A DNA stretch of 64,000 nt from Aurantimonas sp965217685 (lineage in GTDB: Bacteria > Pseudomonadota > Alphaproteobacteria > Rhizobiales > Rhizobiaceae): contig CBDCIZ010000003.1 of NCBI GenBank assembly GCA_965217685.1, positions 2,666,001 to 2,730,000 of the forward strand, given 5' to 3'. Below are positions 54,476 through 62,452 of the stretch, piece after piece (positions within the stretch are counted from its first letter, which is position 1; each line of letters begins with the position of its first letter). The notes beneath the pieces were generated by a model. The model made no database searches. It saw only the letters and a program-made list of their open reading frames with translations, and was not told the DNA's origin. A program made the position numbers and the translations under genes.

Positions 54476-55111
54476 ATGATGATCGATTCGACCACAACGC
54501 CGCACGAAACCGACGCCATCGATGCGGCGCCCGGCGCCGAGCCCTCCGCCGAAGCAGGGCGCCTGTCGCTCGCGGCCCTGATCTCCCGAGCCGAGCGGGC
54601 CGGCAAGGGCGCGCCGCCGGTCGAACATTGGAACCCGGACTTCTGCGGCGACATCGACATGGTGATCCACGCCGACGGCACCTGGTCCTTCAACGGCTCG
54701 CCGATCGGTCGGCCGGCGCTCGTTCGCCTTTTCTCGACGGTGCTGCGCAAGGATGCTGATGGCAGGACCTTTCTCGTCACCCCGGTCGAAAAGCTCGGCA
54801 TCACCGTCGAAGACGCGCCGTTCCAGGCGGTGGAAATGAACCGGGACGCCGAGAACGGCGTGCCGCGTCTCACCTTCCGCACCAATGTCGGCGACGTCGT
54901 CGCCGCAGATGCCGACCACCCCTTGCGCTTTTTCGTCGCCGAGGATGGCGCTTTTACCCCCTATGTCAGGGTCCGCGGCCGGCTCGAGGCGCGGTTGACC
55001 CGCAGCCTGACCTTCGATCTTGCCGATTTTGTCGAGGAGGAGGCCGGCACGCAATTCGTCCGCTCCGGCGGCGCGCGCTTCGATATCCCATCGACGGGAG
55101 TCAACGCTTGA
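54476..55111 (+). CDS. DUF1285 domain protein
   Basis: 211 residues; the twin ATGs at 54476 and 54479 both follow AGGAGGAG, the second with better spacing. Core blocks are PPVEHWNPDFCGDIDMVIHA, GTWSFNGSPIGRPALVRLF and STVLRKDADGRTFLVTPVEK, then a C-terminal strand series. The family is often next to the CoA pyrophosphatase and CCA-adding genes in alphaproteobacteria, as here; its function is unknown. First gene of a three-gene rightward operon with overlapping starts. Confidence 0.88.
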   Translation: MMIDSTTTPHETDAIDAAPGAEPSAEAGRLSLAALISRAERAGKGAPPVEHWNPDFCGDIDMVIHADGTWSFNGSPIGRPALVRLFSTVLRKDADGRTFLVTPVEKLGITVEDAPFQAVEMNRDAENGVPRLTFRTNVGDVVAADADHPLRFFVAEDGAFTPYVRVRGRLEARLTRSLTFDLADFVEEEAGTQFVRSGGARFDIPSTGVNA

Positions 55112-55812
55112 ATTCGACCCGCGACACCCTCGAACTTCCGGGTGAACCGCTCGGCGAACTTCTGGGCGAACCGCTGGATGAGAGTGACAATTCCGCCTTC
55201 ACCACAGACGATCTGCGCGAACGGATGGTCGCGGACGTCCGGCGCGGCGAATCGGAGACGAAGGAGTATGGGGATCACTTTCTCAACCGCGATCTCGTTC
55301 AGCTGATCGAGCGCCGTGACGCACGCGAGGCGGCGGTTCTGGTGCCGGTCGTCGACCGGCCGGAGGGGGCGAGCGTCATCCTGACCCAGCGCTCCGCCCA
55401 GCTGAAGAAGCATTCCGGCCAGATCGCCTTTCCCGGCGGTTCGGTCGATCCGGGCGATGCAAACGTGGAAGCCGCGGCCCTGCGCGAAAGTGTCGAGGAG
55501 ATCGATCTCGACCGGCGCTTCGTGACGCCGATCGGCCGGTTGCCGCGCTATCTTACCACCACCGGCTTTCGCATCACCCCGGTCGTCGCCATCGTGCAGC
55601 CGGGCTTCACGCTTACCGCCAACCCGGCCGAGGTCGACGACATCTTCGAGGTGCCGCTCGGCTTCCTGATGCGCGAGGCGAACCATCGCCGCGAAAGCAA
55701 GGTCTGGAACGGCGCGATGCGCCACTATTATGTGATGCCCTTCGGCGAGCGCTTCATCTGGGGCGTCACCGCCGGCATCATCCGAACGCTCTACGAAAGG
55801 CTTTATGCATGA
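55108..55812 (+). CDS. CoA pyrophosphatase (NUDIX)
   Basis: 234 residues from a TTG at 55108 that overlaps the DUF1285 stop (TTGA). The CoA-pyrophosphatase signature TQRSAQLKKHSGQIAFPGG precedes the Nudix box GGSVDPGDANVEAAALRESV ending EEIDLD. It hydrolyses coenzyme A and its derivatives to 3',5'-ADP and phosphopantetheine, clearing oxidised CoA. The N-terminal 50 residues are acidic and variable. Its stop overlaps the next gene (ATGA). Confidence 0.9.
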   Translation: MNSTRDTLELPGEPLGELLGEPLDESDNSAFTTDDLRERMVADVRRGESETKEYGDHFLNRDLVQLIERRDAREAAVLVPVVDRPEGASVILTQRSAQLKKHSGQIAFPGGSVDPGDANVEAAALRESVEEIDLDRRFVTPIGRLPRYLTTTGFRITPVVAIVQPGFTLTANPAEVDDIFEVPLGFLMREANHRRESKVWNGAMRHYYVMPFGERFIWGVTAGIIRTLYERLYA

Positions 55813-57137
55813 CCGACGCGACGATCGACGGCAAAGCGATCGACGCCGCTTCCGGTAACGATCCATCCGGCAGACGCATCCCCGGGAAGGGCCAGGTCAC
55901 AGACGGCCGGATCACCGCCGACTGGCTGGTGACGCCGGCCCTGCAGACCCTGCTTGCGGTGCTCTCCGGCGACGAGGAGGAGGCACGGATCGTCGGCGGC
56001 GCGGTGCGCAACGCGTATCTCGGACACGCCGTCAGCGACATCGACATCGCCACGACGACGCGTCCAGAAACCACCGTCGCTCGCGCCGAGGCGGCGGGCT
56101 TTCGCACCGTACCGACCGGCATCGCCCACGGCACCGTCACGGTGATCACGCCGGAGCGGCCCTTCGAGGTGACGACGCTGCGCCGCGACATCGAGACCGA
56201 CGGGCGGCACGCCATCGTGCATTTCGGCCGCGACTGGCAGGCCGATGCCGATCGGCGCGATTTCACCATCAACGCGCTCTACGCCCGCGCCGACGGCACG
56301 ATCGTCGATCTCGTCGGCGGTATCGACGACATGAAATCGCAGACCCTGCGCTTCATCGGCGACGCGGCGACGCGGATCGAGGAAGATTATCTGCGCATCC
56401 TGCGCTTCTTCCGTTTCTTCGCCTGGTATGGCGAGGGTCGGCCGGACTCGGCCGGCATCCGCGCTTGCACCCGACTGAAGGAGGGGCTCGACGACCTCTC
56501 GCCTGAGCGCGTCTGGCAGGAGCTAAAGAAGCTTCTCGAGTCGCCCGACCCATCGCGCGCGCTGCTGTGGATGCGCCAGACCGGCGTCCTGACCAAGGTG
56601 TTGCCGGAGACCGAGAAATGGGGGATCGATGCGATCCATCCGCTGGTCGAGGCGGAGCGCGAACTTGGATGGACGTCCGATCCGATGCTCCGGCTCGCAG
56701 CCCTTGTGCCGCCTGATCCCGCGCGACTGACCGACATGGCGCGGCGCCTGCGCTTCTCCAATGCGGACCGTGACCGCATCGTCGCCTTCGCCCATGCCGA
56801 ACCCGTGCCGGCCGAGGAGAGCGATGTCGCCCTCCGCAGCCGGCTCTATTTCGGCGACCGCACCGCGATCATCGATCGGCTGCGCCTTGGCGTTTCGCTG
56901 CGTCGGAAGAAGGCGGCGGGCGTTGCGGGCGGCTTCGACATGGTCGCGCGGCTCAACCGGCATCTCGGCGTTGCCGAACGCTTTGATCCGCCGGCCTTTC
57001 CCGTGAGTGGCGCCGATCTGAAGGGTGCCGGCCTTTCGCCTGGCCCCGCCATGGGCGAGGCGCTGGACCGGTTGCGCCGCGTCTGGGCGGCCAGTGGTTT
57101 CGTGATGACCCGCGAGAGCTTGATCGCGAAGCTGTAG
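55809..57137 (+). CDS. CCA tRNA nucleotidyltransferase
   Basis: 442 residues. The nucleotidyltransferase core has IVGGAVRNAYLGHAVSDIDI (G-GxxVR and metal-binding DxD), then FGRDWQADADRRDFTINALY and the neck EDYLRILRFFRFFAWYG. The C-terminal body is helical with an HDIG-like region lacking the HD residues, consistent with the alphaproteobacterial form. It adds or repairs the 3'-CCA of tRNA. Last gene of the DUF1285/CoA pyrophosphatase operon; a terminator follows. Confidence 0.93.
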   Translation: MTDATIDGKAIDAASGNDPSGRRIPGKGQVTDGRITADWLVTPALQTLLAVLSGDEEEARIVGGAVRNAYLGHAVSDIDIATTTRPETTVARAEAAGFRTVPTGIAHGTVTVITPERPFEVTTLRRDIETDGRHAIVHFGRDWQADADRRDFTINALYARADGTIVDLVGGIDDMKSQTLRFIGDAATRIEEDYLRILRFFRFFAWYGEGRPDSAGIRACTRLKEGLDDLSPERVWQELKKLLESPDPSRALLWMRQTGVLTKVLPETEKWGIDAIHPLVEAERELGWTSDPMLRLAALVPPDPARLTDMARRLRFSNADRDRIVAFAHAEPVPAEESDVALRSRLYFGDRTAIIDRLRLGVSLRRKKAAGVAGGFDMVARLNRHLGVAERFDPPAFPVSGADLKGAGLSPGPAMGEALDRLRRVWAASGFVMTRESLIAKL

Positions 57138-57191
57138 CTTGAAGTCGGACCGGGCCGGTTGCCGGCAGCGGCGGCGTTGCGGCCGTAAAAA

Positions 57192-57213
57192 AGCGGGCCG
57201 CGATGGGCCCGCT
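57192..57213 (-). terminator. Terminator of the DUF1059 gene (and possibly of the CCA operon)
   Basis: Perfect 8-bp stem AGCGGGCC / GGCCCGCT with a 6-base loop. On the minus strand it is followed by TTTTTTA, so it serves the leftward DUF1059 gene; it also lies 55 bases past the CCA gene stop. Confidence 0.78.
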
Positions 57214-57244
57214 CGCTGTTGTCAATCAGGTCTCTGTGGACCCT

Positions 57245-57421
57245 TTAGTTGACGAGTTCCCGCGTCCTGGTGCGGAACGAGTCCATCATCGCCGGCGTGA
57301 TCGTATCGACACCGATGGCGCGCGCCTGCGCTACGGCGCGGCGGACGACTTCGGCCTGGCTTTCAGCCCGGATAACACGTTCACAGCCGGGAATGACGCC
57401 GGCACAATTCAGTTCGTACAT
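57245..57421 (-). CDS. Small DUF1059 family protein
   Basis: 58 residues: it begins MYELNCAGVIPGCERVIRAE and ends SFRTRTRELVN. The start at 57421 has a strong GGGAGGATC site. Two Cys in CAGVIPGC fit the DUF1059 pattern (CxxxxxxC near the N-terminus, then a helix). Members are small cytosolic proteins of unknown function in alphaproteobacteria. An extended -10 (TGCTATAATG) lies about 50 bases upstream, and a terminator follows the stop. A complete single-gene unit. Confidence 0.8.
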   Translation of the reverse strand: MYELNCAGVIPGCERVIRAESQAEVVRRAVAQARAIGVDTITPAMMDSFRTRTRELVN

Positions 57422-57472
57422 GGTTTGATCCTCCCTGATCTGCCATTGCTAGCAAGAGGGAAACGCGCGAAC

Positions 57473-57478
57473 ATTATA
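57473..57478 (-). promoter_or_regulatory. Probable housekeeping -10 of the DUF1059 gene
   Basis: On the minus strand TGCTATAATG contains a consensus TATAAT at 57473-57478 preceded by the TG of an extended -10. The -35 match is weak. It is 52 bases before the start codon. Confidence 0.5.
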
Positions 57479-57548
57479 GCAGTTCAATGAATCTATCGAA
57501 ATTTCACATGACGTGATCGAGAACGCCGCTTGATCGTGATCACGCGTC

Positions 57549-58457
57549 TCACGGCCATTTCACAACCGGCGGCATGGATGACAGGATCGAGGCGACGTTG
57601 CCGCCGGTTTTCAGGCCAAACAGCGTTCCACGATCGTAGAGCAGATTGTATTCCACGTAGCGCCCGCGCCGGATCAACTGTTCCTCGCGGTCGGCCTCGG
57701 TGAAGGACTGGGCGACGTTCTGCCGCACGATGTGCGGATAGACGACGAGGAACGCCTTGCCGACATCGCGGGTAAAGGCGAAGTCGGCGTCCCAGCCGCC
57801 GGCCTCGTCGGTCGAGTGCAGCCAGTCGTAGAAGATGCCGCCGACACCGCGTGCCTCGCCACGGTGGGGCAGGTAGAAATATTCGTCGCACCATTTTTTC
57901 AGCCGCTCGTAATCGGCCACCTTGCCGTGACGCTCGCAAACGAAGCGCAGAGCCTTGTGGAAGGCCTGGGTGTCGCGGTCGTCGTCGGTGCGCCGCCGGT
58001 CCAACGTTGGGGTGAGGTCGGCGCCGCCGCCGAACCACTGCCGGGTCGTCACCACCATGCGCGTGTTCATGTGGACGGCCGGCACGTTCGGATTGCGCAG
58101 ATGGGCGATCAGCGAGATGCCGGAAGCCCAGAAGGTCGGATCCTCCTCGGCGCCTGGGATATGATTGCGGAACTCCGGCGAAAACTCGCCATGCACGGTC
58201 GAGGTGTGGACGCCGATCTTCTCGAAGACGCGGCCCTTCATCATCGACATGACGCCGCCGCCGCCATCGTTCTCCCGAGACCATTCGGTCCGCTCGAAAC
58301 GCCCCGGCGGCACGCCGGTCTCCTTGTCGTGTTCACTCTCGATCTGTTCGAATACCGCGCAAAGCCGGTCGCGCAGGGTTTCGAACCAGGCCCGTGCGGT
58401 TTCCTTCTTGGTCTCGATGTCCGCGGGAAGTCCGTCGGGCAGGTTCGGCCGTTCCAT
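57549..58457 (-). CDS. hemF: Oxygen-dependent coproporphyrinogen III oxidase
   Basis: 302 residues from the ATG at 58457. The family signature blocks are all present: WFGGGADLTPT, FYLPHRGEARGVGGIFYD, GRYVEYNLLYDRGTLFGL. It converts coproporphyrinogen III to protoporphyrinogen IX using O2 in the cytosol, a late heme step. It stands alone on the minus strand. An ATG six codons upstream is a possible start but the chosen one has AAAGGG before it. Confidence 0.95.
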   Translation of the reverse strand: MERPNLPDGLPADIETKKETARAWFETLRDRLCAVFEQIESEHDKETGVPPGRFERTEWSRENDGGGGVMSMMKGRVFEKIGVHTSTVHGEFSPEFRNHIPGAEEDPTFWASGISLIAHLRNPNVPAVHMNTRMVVTTRQWFGGGADLTPTLDRRRTDDDRDTQAFHKALRFVCERHGKVADYERLKKWCDEYFYLPHRGEARGVGGIFYDWLHSTDEAGGWDADFAFTRDVGKAFLVVYPHIVRQNVAQSFTEADREEQLIRRGRYVEYNLLYDRGTLFGLKTGGNVASILSSMPPVVKWP

Positions 58458-58833
58458 ACGCAGTGACCCTTTCATCGACGCCGAGCGTTGGGCGCCGACG
58501 TTTTTTGTCGAATTCGACGTCGTGGCAGATTCCGATCGCACCCGTCAAAGGGACGGCCGTCGATCGGCTTTCATCGACCTTTGCCCATGCCATCTGGACA
58601 CGCCATGCGCAACGCCAGGTTCCTTAGTTGGCGCGGCGAAGGCTTGAAGCCGAGGCTTTCAGAAAATGCCGCGGTCTCCTGCAACGGCCACCGACGCAGG
58701 CCGAATGCCCGACAACGCTCACAGCCTGCAACCTCCGATTCGCAAAACCGGCCGAACCGGCCTATCTTTGCAACCCGGTCGCCCTGTGGAAAAGTGCGAA
58801 GACGCGACCGATCGTAAACCAAGGCGTGCACTC
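58458..58833. other. Divergent intergenic region
   Basis: 376 bases between hemF (left) and a small conserved hypothetical gene (right). Several chance open frames cross it. No repeat, hairpin or EcfG-like promoter was recognised. Confidence 0.4.
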
Positions 58834-59088
58834 ATGTCCCGTCTCGTCAGACCGCCCCTCGAAGGCCTGTCCCGCGAACTGCGCCGCGGCAGAAAAGCCC
58901 GCGCCGAAAATCAGGGCAGCTTCGTCCGCGAAACCTTCACATTGCCTCGCGAGGACGCACGGGACAAGGCGCGCGACTGGTTCGAGCGCTACCCGAAGGC
59001 CGCCTACTGGACCCAGGTCGAAAGCTGGCGCGTCGTCGATGGGGACGCCGTGGAATTTACGATGCGACGACTGCCCAGCGCGGATTGA
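58834..59088 (+). CDS. Small conserved hypothetical protein
   Basis: 84 residues from the ATG at 58834. Basic N-terminus (MSRLVRPPLEGLSRELRRGR), then a compact fold with FVRETFTLPREDARDKARDW, FERYPKAAYWTQVESW and EFTMRRLP. No signal peptide or membrane segment; the pattern of alternating strands and one helix suggests a small alpha/beta protein. I do not recognise the family. A frame extending 56 codons upstream exists but lacks domain sense. Confidence 0.65.
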   Translation: MSRLVRPPLEGLSRELRRGRKARAENQGSFVRETFTLPREDARDKARDWFERYPKAAYWTQVESWRVVDGDAVEFTMRRLPSAD

Positions 59089-59294
59089 AATGGCGCTGAA
59101 ACAGAGTTTACAGTTCTATTTTAAAATTGTGCATAGCCGGGATCGGCAGCTTCCGACCCCAATTAGATACTGGCAGCCCCAGCGCCTATTCTGCCAAGCC
59201 GACACTCGTCTCTGCATATTTTAAAACAGACCTAGATAAAACGTATTCATAACGCTTTGAAAATATTGCGCGCGTGATGTTTATGAAATTTGGG

Positions 59295-59498
59295 TTAGCC
59301 GTTTTCTCCGAGTTCCCAATCTTCGTGACCATACGGCCCCCCATCATTCGCGTATAAGTATGTCGTGCGCGCTACAACGTCTCCATTCCGAATAACGGAA
59401 CATGTAACCTCGCGAAGGTTTGTCGGATCGGGCTCTCCCAGTATGCATTCCATTGAGTAGTCTCGGAGAAAAATTTTGTTGCTGAATTTTTCCTGCAT
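59295..59498 (-). CDS. Small hypothetical protein in AT-rich patch
   Basis: 67 residues. No domain recognised; the sequence (FLRDYSMECILGEPDPTNLR, then ATTYLYANDG-like) is polar with one Cys pair. Codon use is more AT-rich than in the flanking genes, suggesting foreign origin. A ribosome binding site is not obvious. It lies downstream of the membrane-protein frame and may be its partner; equally it may be non-coding. Confidence 0.35.
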   Translation of the reverse strand: MQEKFSNKIFLRDYSMECILGEPDPTNLREVTCSVIRNGDVVARTTYLYANDGGPYGHEDWELGENG

Positions 59499-59526
59499 AT
59501 GGATATGTGCACTTTGAGTTAACCAC

Positions 59527-59727
59527 TCATCGTTCGATGCTAGGGCGGTAAATTCCTGCGATCAATAATAAAAAAAGAAATGTTACAAGATTGCAGGTTA
59601 TATAGATGACGAACCAATTAAATAATTTACGTATTATTGTATTATGATTCTGAATCATATGCATTTTTGCCCAAGTCGAAATGCCTCTATTTTCAATAGA
59701 CGGTGCCGTGTGGCTAAAGCGGACCAA
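59527..59727 (-). CDS. Small hypothetical membrane protein in AT-rich patch
   Basis: 66 residues with one long hydrophobic helix (FVIYITCNLVTFLFLLLIAG, about 39-58) and basic flanks; an internal ATG would give a 43-residue form. It is AT-rich in codon use. No family is recognised. With the frame 28 bases downstream it could be a small acquired pair, for example a toxin-immunity or stress peptide, but this is speculation. Confidence 0.35.
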   Translation of the reverse strand: MVRFSHTAPSIENRGISTWAKMHMIQNHNTIIRKLFNWFVIYITCNLVTFLFLLLIAGIYRPSIER

Positions 59728-59868
59728 AAGATATTAAGACGATGTCAGCTAGATATGAATGCACATAATATCATTCGGCAGCCACTTTGGCCAACATTGG
59801 ATTGAAACCGGACCGCCCAGCATTCATCCCGGACGCCCAGTTTTGAAACAGAGCCATGGTATTTTGTT

Positions 59869-60333
59869 TCACACCACGCTCCACCGCACCTGTCGCAGCG
59901 CTTCGCCCGCGGCCATGCCGGCGGCGACGGCGAGGTTCAGCGAACGGCCGCCGCCGTCCATCGGGATGGTCACTCGCGCATCGGCGATCGCGTGGACCTC
60001 GTCCGGAACGCCGGCGCTCTCACGGCCGAAGAGCAGGGTATCTTTGGCTGTGAAGGCGAAGTCGGTGTAGCGTACCTCGGCTTTTGTCGTGAACAGGATG
60101 AGCCGCCGGCCGGAGGCACGCCGCGCGTTGTCGAAAGCTTTGAAGTTCGCGTGGCGCACCAGGCGAGACATCGCCAGATAATCCATGCCGGCACGTTTCA
60201 GCGCCCGGTCGGAGAGATCGAAGCCGGCCGGTTCAATGATTTCGACGGTGAAGTCCAGGCAGGCGCCGAGCCGCAGGATCGTGCCGGTATTGCCGGCGAT
60301 GTCCGGCTGATAGAGTGCGATGGAAGGGCTCAT
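59869..60333 (-). CDS. trmL: tRNA (cytidine(34)-2'-O)-methyltransferase
   Basis: 154 residues from the ATG at 60333. SPOUT motifs are clear: NTGTILRLGACLDFTVEIIE at the N-terminus, LLFGRESAGVPDEVHA (motif 2) and IPMDGGGRSLNLAVAAGMAA (motif 3, the knot). TrmL methylates the wobble ribose of certain leucine tRNAs. The gene is divergent from the ABC exporter pair; the two regions overlap slightly only if the longer exporter start is used. Confidence 0.93.
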   Translation of the reverse strand: MSPSIALYQPDIAGNTGTILRLGACLDFTVEIIEPAGFDLSDRALKRAGMDYLAMSRLVRHANFKAFDNARRASGRRLILFTTKAEVRYTDFAFTAKDTLLFGRESAGVPDEVHAIADARVTIPMDGGGRSLNLAVAAGMAAGEALRQVRWSVV

Positions 60334-60559
60334 GCGTGGTCTTTCGCGTGACGTCTGTTGGAGCGGGCAGGGCTTCACGAAGCCGTCTGCGCTTTCGGCG
60401 TTCGGGTCGACATGGGATCGTCGCGCCGATCGCCTATATATGAACTTCGCTTTCCATCGGCCCCATTCGTTCTCGCCTTGTCTCGGGAACCGGGGGCATC
60501 GAACAAAGGGCCGCCGGTTCCGCGTCGACCCGAAACACCGCAGACGAGCCGTTTTCTTC

Positions 60560-62452
60560 ATGTTCGCTTTCTTCGAACGGATGGTCGATCCGTTTCCGCA
60601 AACGCCTGTCGCGGCGCCGCCGACCCATTCGCTGGCCAAGTTCCTGTGGCATTTCGCGCGGCCCTATCGCTGGGCATTGCTGGCGCTCGCCGTGATGACC
60701 GCGTCGATCTCGATCATCGAGGTCTCGCTTTTTGGCTTTCTCGGCGACATCATCGACTGGTTCGCCGACGCCGATCGAGCCACATTCTGGGCAGATCGGG
60801 GCTGGCAGCTTTTTGGCCTCGCGTTGCTTGTTCTTCTGGTGATGCCGGCAATCCAGTTGCTCGATGGCCTCGTCAGTTTCCAGGCCGTCTTCGGCAGCCT
60901 GCCAATGCGCTTTCGCTACACGATGCATCGCTGGCTGCTTGGCCACGCATTAAGCTTCTACCAGGACGAATTCGCCGGCCGGGTCAGCCAGAAGCTGATG
61001 CAGACGGCGCTCGCCGTGCGCGAGACCATCGTCAAATCGATCGACGTCTTTCTCTATGTCGCGGTCTATTTCACTGGCATTCTCGTGCTGGTCGTCGCGT
61101 CCGACTGGCGCATGGCTTTGCCCTTCGTCGGCTGGCTGGCGCTCTACGGGATGATCCTTCTCACCTTTGTGCCGCGGCTCGACAGGGTGTCCGAGCGCCA
61201 GGCCGACGCGCGCGCCGAGATGACCGGCCGCGTGGTCGATGCCTATTCCAATATCCAGACCGTCAAGCTCTTCGCGCATACGCAGCGCGAGGCGGCTTAT
61301 GGCCGGGCCTCAATGAACCTGTTCCTCAAGCCGGTCTTCGGACAGGCGCGGCTGATCACGCTGTTCGTGGTGTCGCTCCAGACGATCAACTCGCTCCTGC
61401 TTTTCGGCGTTGCCGCGACAGGCATGCTCCTGTGGACCGACGCGCTGATCTCGGTCGGCGCCATCGCCGCGTCCATCGGCCTGGTCCTGCGCATCCACGG
61501 CATGAGCCAGTGGATCATGTGGGAGGTTTCGGCGCTGTTCGAGAACATCGGCACGATCCGCGACGGCATGACGACCTTCCAGATTCCGCACGCGGTCACC
61601 GACCGCCACGACGCGCCGAAGCTTGAAGTCACCGAAGGCGAAGTGCGGTTCGAGAACGTCACCTTCAATTACGGCAAGGGCGGTTCTGGCAGGGACGGGG
61701 GCGTCCTCGAACATTTCGATCTTACCGTCAAACCCGGCGAGAAGATCGGCCTTGTCGGGCGCTCCGGCGCCGGCAAGTCGACCGTCCTCAACCTGATCCT
61801 GCGCTTCCACGACACCGAAGGCGGGCGCATCCTGATCGACGGCACCAACATCGCCTCGGTCGCCCAGGAATCGCTGCGCGAGAAGATCGGCATGGTAACC
61901 CAGGACACCTCGCTGCTGCACCGCTCCATCCGCGAAAACGTGCTGTACGGCCGTCCCGACGCGAGCGAGGTCGAGGTTGCGCGTGCGGTCGCCACCGCCA
62001 AGGCCGACGATTTCATCGCCGAACTCGTCGACCACGAGGGCCGCCGTGGCCTCGACGCCGAGGTCGGCGAGCGGGGTGTCAAGCTGTCCGGCGGCCAGCG
62101 CCAGCGTATCGCCATCGCCCGCGTGATGCTGAAGGACGCGCCGATCCTGCTGCTCGACGAGGCGACCTCGGCGCTGGATTCGGAAGTCGAGGCCGCCATC
62201 GCCGGCAATCTCTACCGGCTGATGGAGGGCAAGACCGTCATCGCCGTGGCCCACCGCCTGTCGACCATCGCGGCGCTCGACCGGCTGGTGGTGCTCGACA
62301 AGGGGCGCATCGTCGAGGAGGGCACCCATGCCGAACTCGTCGAGACCGGCGGCCTCTACGCTTCGCTCTGGGCGCGGCAGTCGGGTGGTTTCCTCTTGGG
62401 CGAAGAGGGCGAGGGCGACGGGGCCTTCAAGACCTTGAGGGCCGCCGAATGA
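60560..62452 (+). CDS. ABC exporter half-transporter, first of a coupled pair
   Basis: 630 residues from the ATG at 60560; an upstream ATG at 60440 is possible. Six transmembrane helices (about 35-310) form the exporter domain, then the ATPase with Walker A GRSGAGKS, signature LSGGQRQRIAIARV, Walker B ILLLDEATSALD and His-loop VAHRLST. It exports a lipid, peptide or drug. The stop overlaps the start of a second exporter gene, so a heterodimer is likely. A short charged tail (GEEGEGDGAFK) follows the ATPase. Confidence 0.9.
   Translation: MFAFFERMVDPFPQTPVAAPPTHSLAKFLWHFARPYRWALLALAVMTASISIIEVSLFGFLGDIIDWFADADRATFWADRGWQLFGLALLVLLVMPAIQLLDGLVSFQAVFGSLPMRFRYTMHRWLLGHALSFYQDEFAGRVSQKLMQTALAVRETIVKSIDVFLYVAVYFTGILVLVVASDWRMALPFVGWLALYGMILLTFVPRLDRVSERQADARAEMTGRVVDAYSNIQTVKLFAHTQREAAYGRASMNLFLKPVFGQARLITLFVVSLQTINSLLLFGVAATGMLLWTDALISVGAIAASIGLVLRIHGMSQWIMWEVSALFENIGTIRDGMTTFQIPHAVTDRHDAPKLEVTEGEVRFENVTFNYGKGGSGRDGGVLEHFDLTVKPGEKIGLVGRSGAGKSTVLNLILRFHDTEGGRILIDGTNIASVAQESLREKIGMVTQDTSLLHRSIRENVLYGRPDASEVEVARAVATAKADDFIAELVDHEGRRGLDAEVGERGVKLSGGQRQRIAIARVMLKDAPILLLDEATSALDSEVEAAIAGNLYRLMEGKTVIAVAHRLSTIAALDRLVVLDKGRIVEEGTHAELVETGGLYASLWARQSGGFLLGEEGEGDGAFKTLRAAE

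Larger units (their letters stand above)
59089..59868. other. AT-rich patch between conserved genes
   Basis: About 780 bases, clearly richer in A and T than the surroundings, with runs such as TAATAATAAAAAAAG near 59564. It holds two short leftward reading frames and no recognisable element end. It reads as a small horizontally acquired or decaying insert between the small hypothetical gene and trmL. Confidence 0.5.
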
